Part shown: positions 57,781 through 64,000 of the stretch, in pieces
Position numbering within the stretch: position 1 is the first letter of the stretch
How the letters are laid out: each line of letters starts with the position of its first letter
Source: Solilutibacter silvestris
GTDB lineage: Bacteria > Pseudomonadota > Gammaproteobacteria > Xanthomonadales > Xanthomonadaceae
Assembly (NCBI RefSeq): GCF_002895945.1
Contig: NZ_NPZB01000002.1
Location: 744,001 to 808,000 of the forward strand
Direction: 5' to 3'
DNA length: 64,000 nucleotides
Translations under genes and position numbers: made by a program
Notes under the pieces: generated by a model
Seen by the model: only the letters and a program-made list of their open reading frames with translations
What the model was told of the DNA's origin: nothing
Databases searched by the model: none

Positions 57781-59859
57781 ATGGCTTCTGAAGAGCGCAG
57801 GCGATTCCTGAAGGGCTCCGGCGCCGCAATCGCCGGAGTGCTGGGCGTGCAATTGTTGCCGCCGGCGATTCGCGCGGCATTGGCGGTGGAACCGGCGCGG
57901 GTGACCGGTTCCCTGCGCGATGTCGAGCACATCGTGGTGTTGATGCAGGAAAACCGCTCGTTCGATCATTACTTCGGTGCGATGCGCGGTGTGCGCGGCT
58001 TCTGCGATCCGCGGCCGGCGCCGTTGCCGAACGGACGCACCGTGTGGGAACAACCGGCTGTTCCCGGTGGCGAGCCGGCGATCACGCCATTCCACCTCGA
58101 TTCGAGCGCGACGGCGGCGCAATGCCTGGCCGATATCGACCACAGCTGGAAGGGATCGCAGGAATTGTGGCGTCATCACGACGCGTGGATGAAAGTGAAA
58201 GGGCCGATGTGTTTCGGCCACTTCACCCGCGCCGACCTGCCGTTCTACTACGCGCTGGCCGATGCTTTCACCGTGTGCGATGCCTATCACTGCTCGATTT
58301 TCGGGCCGACCAATCCCAACCGATTGCACCTGTTCAGCGGCACCAGCGGCCTGACCACGGGTCACGATGGCAAGCAGGCGGTGACCAACGTGGACGACGG
58401 CAACTGGAGCGCCGACATGTCCGCCGACAAGCCGGGCTTCGTGCCGTTCGCATGGCGGGCCTATGCCGAAAAACTGCAGGATGCCGGCGTGGCATGGAGG
58501 GTGTATCAGGAATACGACAACTACGGCGACAACCCGTTGCAATCGTTCGCGGCGTTTCGCGGTCTTGATCGTGCGTCGCCGCTGTATGCGCGCGGTCGTG
58601 CCTGGGCCGATGGTTCGACCAAGGACAACGCTCCGAAGACGCGCGGCGAGCATGTCATCGCCGAGTTCACCCGCGACGTGCGTGAAGGCAAGTTGCCGCA
58701 GGTGTCGTGGATCGTGCCGCCGTACATCATGAGCGAGCATCCGGCGGCATCGCCCGCGTACGGCGAATCGTTGAGCGCGCAGTTGCTGGCGGCGCTGGCG
58801 GCCAATCCGGCGGTGTGGGCGAAGACGGTTTTCATCATCAATTACGACGAAAATGGCGGGTTTTTCGATCATGTCCCACCCGCGATCGGCACCAACGATG
58901 CTGCCATCGGCGCGAGCACGGTGTCGCTGCAGGGCGAGGATTACCACGGCGTTCCGGTTGGCCTCGGGCCGCGCGTGCCGATGCTGGTGGTGTCGCCATG
59001 GAGTCGCGGCGGCTGGGTGAATTCGCAGGTGTTCGACCACACCTCGGTGATCCGCTTGATGGAGGAACGTTTCGGCGTGCGTTGCGATGCGATCAGCCCG
59101 TGGCGGCGCGCGGTGTGTGGTGATCTCACATCGACGCTGGCATTCGACGTGCGCGATGACGCGTGGCCGACGCTGCCGGACATGGGCGATCGCCAGCAGT
59201 GGGCCGACGCCAGTTGCAAGCAGGCGATTCCGAAGGCGCCCGCAGTTCCTTCATCATTGCCGACGCAGGAGCCGGGACGACGTCCGGCGCGGCCGCTGCC
59301 GTATGCGTTGTCGGCATCCACGCGTATCGATCATGGCGCGCGCAAGATCGCGCTCGAGGTTGCCAATGCCGGCACGGCGGCGGCGGTGTTCACTGTGTAT
59401 CGATCAGGCAGCGATGCCGGTCCATGGTGGTTCACGGTGGACGCGGGCAAGCGGCTGGAGCACCACTGGGATCTCGATGCCGATGGTCGCCACGCCTTCG
59501 AGGTTCATGGCCCGAATGGCTGGTTGCGCACTTTCTCCGGCGCGACCGCGAATGGACACGGCCCGCGACCGCAAGTGGACTGCACCGCGCAGGGCGATCG
59601 CATGGTGTTGCGGCTACGCAACGATGGCGATGCCGCGTGCATGCTGCGCGTCTCGTCGGGACGTTACGATCACGGCCCTGCACGGACGCACGTATTGAAG
59701 CCCGGCGCGAGTGTCGAGGATATGCGTGATATCGCGGCAAGTGATCACTGGTACGACTTGCAGGTGACGATGGAGGGTGACGGCGCGTTCCTGCGTCGTT
59801 TCGCCGGGCATGTCGAAACCGGACGCGCCAGCCGCAGCGACCCGGCATTGTCGGGCTGA
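57781..59859 (+). CDS. Phosphocholine-specific phospholipase C, Tat-exported
   Basis: The 692-aa product has a Tat signal (ERRRFLKGSGAAIAG) and the phosphoesterase domain of the acid phosphatase/PLC family. Motifs include VVLMQENRSFDHYFG near residue 60 (metal-binding Glu/Asn and nucleophile region), NYDENGGFFDHVPPP-type sequence (NYDENGGFFDHVPPAIG) and SEHPA. Two C-terminal immunoglobulin-like DUF756 domains lie at about 510-600 and 610-690. It resembles Pseudomonas PlcH/PlcN, which split phosphatidylcholine or sphingomyelin and release phosphocholine. It follows the TonB receptor in the same operon. Confidence 0.92.
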   Translation: MASEERRRFLKGSGAAIAGVLGVQLLPPAIRAALAVEPARVTGSLRDVEHIVVLMQENRSFDHYFGAMRGVRGFCDPRPAPLPNGRTVWEQPAVPGGEPAITPFHLDSSATAAQCLADIDHSWKGSQELWRHHDAWMKVKGPMCFGHFTRADLPFYYALADAFTVCDAYHCSIFGPTNPNRLHLFSGTSGLTTGHDGKQAVTNVDDGNWSADMSADKPGFVPFAWRAYAEKLQDAGVAWRVYQEYDNYGDNPLQSFAAFRGLDRASPLYARGRAWADGSTKDNAPKTRGEHVIAEFTRDVREGKLPQVSWIVPPYIMSEHPAASPAYGESLSAQLLAALAANPAVWAKTVFIINYDENGGFFDHVPPAIGTNDAAIGASTVSLQGEDYHGVPVGLGPRVPMLVVSPWSRGGWVNSQVFDHTSVIRLMEERFGVRCDAISPWRRAVCGDLTSTLAFDVRDDAWPTLPDMGDRQQWADASCKQAIPKAPAVPSSLPTQEPGRRPARPLPYALSASTRIDHGARKIALEVANAGTAAAVFTVYRSGSDAGPWWFTVDAGKRLEHHWDLDADGRHAFEVHGPNGWLRTFSGATANGHGPRPQVDCTAQGDRMVLRLRNDGDAACMLRVSSGRYDHGPARTHVLKPGASVEDMRDIAASDHWYDLQVTMEGDGAFLRRFAGHVETGRASRSDPALSG

Positions 59860-59961
59860 GTCGCAGTGGATCCAATCGCGGATGAATGTGCAACTGCAGC
59901 ATGCGTTGCCGCCGGCCCATGGCCGCTGCGCAGCGACTGAATGCGGAGTTACACTGCGCCG

Positions 59962-60999
59962 ATGCAACCATCGCGCAAGAAATCCCGGATCACTTCGCTC
60001 GACATCGCCCATCGTGCCGGGGTCTCGCAGGCGACGGTTTCGCGCGTGTTGCGCGGCAGTCCGCTGGTGAACGCGGAAACGCGGCGTCGAGTGGAAGAGG
60101 CGGTTCGCGAGCTCAATTACAAGGTCGATCGCCACGCGTCCAGTTTGCGCACGCAACGCGCTGGAACGCTGGCGCTGTTGCTGTTCGAGGAGCCGGGGCC
60201 GGAAGACGTCCAGATCAATCCGTTCTTCCTGTCGATGCTCGGCTCGATCACCCGCGAATGCGCGCGCCAGGGCCACGACCTGCTGGTGTCGTTCCAGCAA
60301 CTATCCGATGACTGGCACGCCGATTACGAAGACAGCATGAAGGCCGACGGCTTGATCCTGCTTGGTTACGGCGATGACGTGCTGTACCAGGAGAAGCTCG
60401 AGCGATTGCACGGGCAGGGTACGCATTTCGTGCGCTGGGGGCCGGTGCGGCCGGGCCAGATCGGGATTTCCATCGGTTGCGACAATCATCTCGGCGGCCA
60501 GCTCGCCGGCGCACATTTGTTGGAGCTTGGGCGCAAGCGCATCGCCTTCCTCGGTGATGCTTCATCGCGTTACCCGGAATTCCTTGCGCGCTTCAACGGC
60601 TGCGAAGCGGCGCTGCAGGAACAGGGTTTGTCGCTCGATCGCAAATTGCAGGTGGATGCCAGCACCAGCGAAGAAGATGGCCATCGTGCCGCCCGCGAAT
60701 TGCTGGCGCGTGGACTGGAATTCGATGCGGTGTTCGCCGGCAGCGATCTGATCGCGATCGGGGCGATGGCGGCCTTGCGTGATGCCGGCAAGCGTATTCC
60801 GCAGGATGTCGCCGTGGTCGGATTCGATGGCCTGTCGCAAGCGCGCTACAGCACGCCGCCATTGACGACGGTGATGCAGGACACGCAACTTGCGGGCCGC
60901 TTGCTGGTGGACAGTTTGTTGATGCTGGTGCGCGACCAGCCGGCGGACAGCATCATGATTCCGCCTGAACTGGTGGTGCGGACTTCAAGCGCCGGCTGA
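59962..60999 (+). CDS. LacI family transcriptional regulator
   Basis: The 345-aa product has the LacI helix-turn-helix (SLDIAHRAGVSQATVSRVL) with hinge ELNYKVDRHASSLRT, then a periplasmic-binding-like sensor domain (GLILLGYGDDVL, AHLLELGRKRIAFLGD, DAVFAGSDLIAIGAMAAL, VVGFDGLSQARYSTPPLTTV). An upstream in-frame ATG at 59941 is an alternative start. A TACACT box at 59950-59955 would leave almost no leader. It faces the alpha-amylase/transporter pair across repeat copy 2, so control of maltodextrin use is likely but unproven. Confidence 0.9.
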   Translation: MQPSRKKSRITSLDIAHRAGVSQATVSRVLRGSPLVNAETRRRVEEAVRELNYKVDRHASSLRTQRAGTLALLLFEEPGPEDVQINPFFLSMLGSITRECARQGHDLLVSFQQLSDDWHADYEDSMKADGLILLGYGDDVLYQEKLERLHGQGTHFVRWGPVRPGQIGISIGCDNHLGGQLAGAHLLELGRKRIAFLGDASSRYPEFLARFNGCEAALQEQGLSLDRKLQVDASTSEEDGHRAARELLARGLEFDAVFAGSDLIAIGAMAALRDAGKRIPQDVAVVGFDGLSQARYSTPPLTTVMQDTQLAGRLLVDSLLMLVRDQPADSIMIPPELVVRTSSAG

Positions 61000-61010
61000 G
61001 GCGCGGGGTT

Positions 61011-61310
61011 CTCGCACGCGCTGGCTGGCGTGGGCGGCAGACCCAATGCGCGGGACGCCGTGAATCCGTCCATGGAGGCTCGACTCGGCATCCATGCCTC
61101 GTATGCCCGCGCATCGGGCAGACCGCCCACTTGCCGCGCGCGTGTTGTAGCTTTTCAGAGTCTTGAAAGCCGCCACCGGCGGCGCCAGCGCGGTTCGTCC
61201 GTATGGCCGACCGTACGAGGCATGGATGCCGAGTCCGAGCCCCCATGGATGGGTTCACGGCGAGTCGGCCATATGGACAACCGACGCAGGCGCACAGCGG
61301 GGCGAGAAGG
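61011..61310 (+). repeat. Large imperfect inverted-repeat element, copy 2
   Basis: This element lies between the convergent LacI-family gene (stop at 60999) and alpha-amylase gene (stop at 61336). It starts with CTCGCACGCGCTGGCT (61011-61026), identical to the end of copy 1. Arms at 61083-61103 and 61214-61234 are a perfect 21-bp inverted repeat, and the outer arms (from 61056 and to 61262) continue it imperfectly. The centre, 61110-61177, matches the reverse complement of copy 1. A GCCGCCACCGGCGGC hairpin lies at 61169-61183. The far end is less clear: the terminal 16-mer is not present on the right, so the boundary near 61310 is approximate. Confidence 0.8.
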
Positions 61311-61335
61311 CGCAAGTCCGCTTTTGTGCGTCCGG

Positions 61336-63048
61336 CTAATCCTGCTTTTTGCGCGCGCCCGCCATCGCGGCGTCCAGTGCCGTCAGCAGTTTCGGATCAG
61401 TCGCTTTTGCAGCAAGCGTGAACACCTGCACGCCGTGCGCAGGCACGCGGCTTTCCAGCGATTTTCCAGTAGTCACCTTGCGCTTGCTGCCATCGAGCGC
61501 CGACGTCCACGTCCCAGACTGCAGCATGTCGCCGATGCGGAAGTCCTGCGGCGTGTCGCCCTTGTTGAGCAGCACCAGCGCGATCTCGCTGCGGCCAGCG
61601 TGCTGGTAGACGCGATAGAACGCCGCGCGATTGCCGGCGAGCTCGAGATCGACCTGCAAGCCGCGTTGCAGCGCGACGTGCGCCTGCCGCACCCTGGCGA
61701 TGCGGATCAGGTTCGCGCGGATCGGGCTCTTGCGCGCTGCGGCGATGCCCTCGGTGCCGAAGTAGTTGCGGTTGCCGGCGTGTTCGGCGGCGCCCCGTTC
61801 GAAACCCATTTCCGAGCCGTAATAGATCACCGGGATGCCGCGCGCGGTGAACAACCAGTTGTCGGCATCGATGAAACCATTGTCCGTGGCGTCGAGCCGC
61901 GCCATGTCGTGGTTGTCGTAAAACGTCATCAATTCATACGGATTGGCGTACGGACCGTTGGTCAGGTACAGCGGTTCGGCCAGCGCGGCGTATGAACTGT
62001 CCTGATGCTCGAAGGTCGCCTGCAAGGCCTTGCGCAGCGGGAAATCGAGCACGCTGACATTGGCGTTGCGCGTCAAGGTATGTTCGGCGATCTTGTTGGC
62101 GTCGTAGTCGAATGCTTCGCCGAACATGAAGAAGCCGGGGCGGTGCTGGCGGATGCGATTGACGAAGGCGTGCCAGTAGGTGTGCGGCATCCAGCCGATG
62201 GTGTCGATGCGGAAGGCGTCCGCGCCCTGGTCGATCCACTGCGAATACGCGCCGACGAAATACTCCAGCACCTGCGGGTTGTTCTCGTTCATGTCCGAGA
62301 GTTGCGCCAGGTTGCCGCCGGTGTTGTACCAGGCGTGCAGCGGATTGTGCTTCGGATCGAGTTTGTCCGGCAGCAGGTTCTGCTCGTCGGCTTTCAGGCG
62401 CCAGTCCTTGTCGTAGATCTTGCCGTATTTCGGCTGGTCCTTCGGCATGGTGAAGGCGGGCGAGCCGTGGTTGCAGACGATATCGAGCACCACCTTCAAG
62501 CCATGCGCGTGCATCGTGCGGGTGAAGTCGTGGAAGTCGAGGCCGCGACTCGGCAGATGTTCATCCACCACCCAGAAATTGTCGCCCCAGTAACCGTGAT
62601 AGCCGGTCTTTCCGCCATCGGTGAAGTGACCAGCCCATTTCACCGGTTCGCCGCCGGTGAAGGCTTCGTCGGGGTTGTCGACGATCGGCGTGATCCACAC
62701 CGCGCCGAAGCCCATCTGCTTGATGTAATCGATGTTGTCGACGATGCCCTTGAAATCGCCGCCCATGTAGCCGACGTTGGCGCTCTTGCCGGCCGGCGCG
62801 CCGGGTACCGGACGATCGAAGGTGTAGAACGCCGCGCCCTTGGCCTTGCCCTGGTCGCGATGATCGTTCGATGGATCGCCGTTGACGAAGCGATCTGTCA
62901 TCACGAAATACACCGCGTCGCTGGCCATTGGTTGCAGCGTGCCGTAGTAGTCGCGCGTTGGCGATTTTTCCGCCGGCGCAGCATTGGCCATCGTGGTGCA
63001 GATGGCGAACGCGATGGCGCTGGCCAACGAAACGGATGCGATACGCAT
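61336..63048 (-). CDS. Secreted alpha-amylase family GH13 enzyme
   Basis: The 570-aa product has a signal peptide (ending MANAAPA) and a GH13 barrel. Conserved regions: DIVCNHGSP (region I), DAFRIDTIGW with nucleophile D282, FMFGEAFDYD with acid/base E311, and TFYDNHDMARL with D381. The beta-sandwich domain C follows from about residue 470. The sequence is close to cyclomaltodextrinase/CGTase-like amylases acting on starch or maltodextrins in the periplasm or outside. The ATG at 63048 begins a proper signal peptide. The transporter gene ends 10 bp upstream, so they share an operon. Confidence 0.92.
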   Translation of the reverse strand: MRIASVSLASAIAFAICTTMANAAPAEKSPTRDYYGTLQPMASDAVYFVMTDRFVNGDPSNDHRDQGKAKGAAFYTFDRPVPGAPAGKSANVGYMGGDFKGIVDNIDYIKQMGFGAVWITPIVDNPDEAFTGGEPVKWAGHFTDGGKTGYHGYWGDNFWVVDEHLPSRGLDFHDFTRTMHAHGLKVVLDIVCNHGSPAFTMPKDQPKYGKIYDKDWRLKADEQNLLPDKLDPKHNPLHAWYNTGGNLAQLSDMNENNPQVLEYFVGAYSQWIDQGADAFRIDTIGWMPHTYWHAFVNRIRQHRPGFFMFGEAFDYDANKIAEHTLTRNANVSVLDFPLRKALQATFEHQDSSYAALAEPLYLTNGPYANPYELMTFYDNHDMARLDATDNGFIDADNWLFTARGIPVIYYGSEMGFERGAAEHAGNRNYFGTEGIAAARKSPIRANLIRIARVRQAHVALQRGLQVDLELAGNRAAFYRVYQHAGRSEIALVLLNKGDTPQDFRIGDMLQSGTWTSALDGSKRKVTTGKSLESRVPAHGVQVFTLAAKATDPKLLTALDAAMAGARKKQD

Positions 63049-63058
63049 GGTCAAGTCC

Positions 63059-64000
63059 TCAGGCCGCGCGAGTGGGGGATTCGTGCACGCGCACCAGGCA
63101 CAGTGCACCAACAAGCAGGCTGGCACCGCTGATCACCAGTCCGAAGATCGCCTGGTTGCCGAACAGATGGCGCAATGCCGGGCCCAGCAGCGTTGCCGCG
63201 ACGATCTGCGGAATCACGATGAACATGTTGAAGATGCCCATGTAGAGGCCCATCTTGCGCTCGTCGATATGCGAGGCGAGCAGGGCATACGGCATCGACA
63301 GGATGCTGGCCCAGGCGATGCCGACCAGTGCGAACGAGCCGATCAGCCATGCCGGCGTGGAGACTGCATACATCGACAGGAAGCCGAGTCCGCCCAATGT
63401 CAGCGAGACGAAATGCACCAGGCGCCGGTTCAGCGGCCGGCGCGCGGCGTAGAAGCTCAGCAGCAGGGCCACCGCCATCGAGGACAGTCCGTAATAGCCC
63501 ATGTACGAACCGGTGAGATCGGCCGCGTTCTGGAAGGCGGCGTTCGCCTGGTGGAATGCTTCCGCCTGTGCGGGAATCGTGGTGTCGAAGGCGGCGAGAT
63601 CGGGTGCCGGCGCGTGGAAGACGTGTTCGGTCAGGCCGGGCGTCGCCATCGACCACATCGAAAAGAACGCCAGCCAACTGAAGAACTGCACCAGGCCGAT
63701 CGCGCGCATCTGCTGCGGCATGTGCAGGATGGCCTGCCAGATTTCGCTGATGAACCCCTTGTCGACAGCCTCTGTCGATGCGTGTTGTTCGACCGGCTCC
63801 GGCGGATATTCGCGGGTGGTGAAGATCGTGACCAGGATGCTGGCGAGGAACACGAAGGCGCCGATCGAGAACGCGACCTGCACCGATGGTGGCACCACGC
63901 CGGGACCGGCTTCGTTCGACACGCCAAGCCGGGTGACGAACCACGGCAGGTTGCTGGCGACCCAGGTGCCGATGCCGATGATCAGCGTTTGCAACACGAA
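63059..64000 (-). CDS. MFS sugar transporter, SLC45/maltose-sucrose type (partial, runs off right edge)
   Basis: The C-terminal 313 codons are visible and the frame is open to the window edge, so the start is outside. About seven hydrophobic helices can be counted. FVLQTLIIGIGTWVASNLPW and PPSVQVAFSIGAFVFLAS match the SLC45-like MFS branch that imports maltose or sucrose in related bacteria. The segment YALLASHIDERKMGLYMGIFNMFIVIPQIVAA is a family hallmark. It lies upstream of the amylase in the same direction. Substrate is inferred from context. Confidence 0.85.
   Translation of the reverse strand, partial: FVLQTLIIGIGTWVASNLPWFVTRLGVSNEAGPGVVPPSVQVAFSIGAFVFLASILVTIFTTREYPPEPVEQHASTEAVDKGFISEIWQAILHMPQQMRAIGLVQFFSWLAFFSMWSMATPGLTEHVFHAPAPDLAAFDTTIPAQAEAFHQANAAFQNAADLTGSYMGYYGLSSMAVALLLSFYAARRPLNRRLVHFVSLTLGGLGFLSMYAVSTPAWLIGSFALVGIAWASILSMPYALLASHIDERKMGLYMGIFNMFIVIPQIVAATLLGPALRHLFGNQAIFGLVISGASLLVGALCLVRVHESPTRAA

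Noticed and set aside
60846-61421. Frames reading MDGFTASRALGL and MDGFTASRPYGQ on opposite strands
   Set aside because: Both come from the arms of repeat copy 2, which read alike on either strand; no sign of coding selection.

Overview
The window is 64 kb of GC-rich, tightly packed chromosomal DNA from a gammaproteobacterium of the order Lysobacterales (Xanthomonadales). This rests on protein similarity and on gene orders I recognise from that group: asd-fimV-truA-trpF-accD, glmM-tpiA-secG-tRNA-Leu-nuoA..N, zwf-pgl-edd-glk-eda, and rimP-nusA-infB-rbfA-truB-rpsO-pnp. Long TonB-dependent receptors and a Tat-exported phospholipase C also fit. There are no phages, insertion sequences or CRISPR arrays. 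Both edges cut genes: a dienelactone hydrolase on the left and a sugar transporter on the right.

Region by region. 1-9.5 kb: housekeeping genes (rimO, greB, yjgR-like, a LysM lytic transglycosylase, psd, a SCO1-like copper protein, prmB, aroC). 9.6-19 kb: asd, fimV, truA, a trpF-like gene, a DUF3144 gene, accD, glmM, a 2OG-Fe(II) oxygenase, tpiA, secG and tRNA-Leu. 19.1-33.9 kb: a complete 14-gene complex I operon, most genes joined by overlapping stop and start codons. 34-37.3 kb: a large Oar-like TonB-dependent receptor. 37.4-40.3 kb: initiator tRNA, then a three-gene cluster of a divergent glucokinase, glycosylasparaginase and CutC. 40.4-46 kb: the Entner-Doudoroff operon on the minus strand. 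46-55.3 kb: the transcription/translation operon with a terminator-bearing leader, followed by rpsO and pnp. 55.4-59.9 kb: a TonB receptor and phospholipase C pair behind a Pho-box-like site. 60-64 kb: a LacI regulator facing an alpha-amylase and MFS transporter pair, probably for maltodextrin use.

Three things stand out. (1) The gene in the trpF position is an intact, full-length frame that has lost both catalytic residues and the phosphate-binding motifs of phosphoribosylanthranilate isomerase. trpB and trpA, which I expect between trpF and accD in relatives, are absent, so it looks like a pseudoenzyme or a relic of a lost tryptophan pathway. (2) Two copies of a non-coding element of about 300-370 bp, each a long imperfect inverted repeat, lie in opposite orientation, and each fills the gap between the stop codons of two convergent genes. 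Their arms show compensated sequence changes, which points to selection on structure. (3) Several candidate regulatory sites are visible: an attenuator-like leader before rimP, an inverted repeat before zwf, a Pho-box-like site before the receptor/phospholipase pair, and a 14-bp palindrome with a central CG before the glucokinase/glycosylasparaginase/cutC cluster.

All calls come from reading the sequence and from remembered family motifs. No database search was run.
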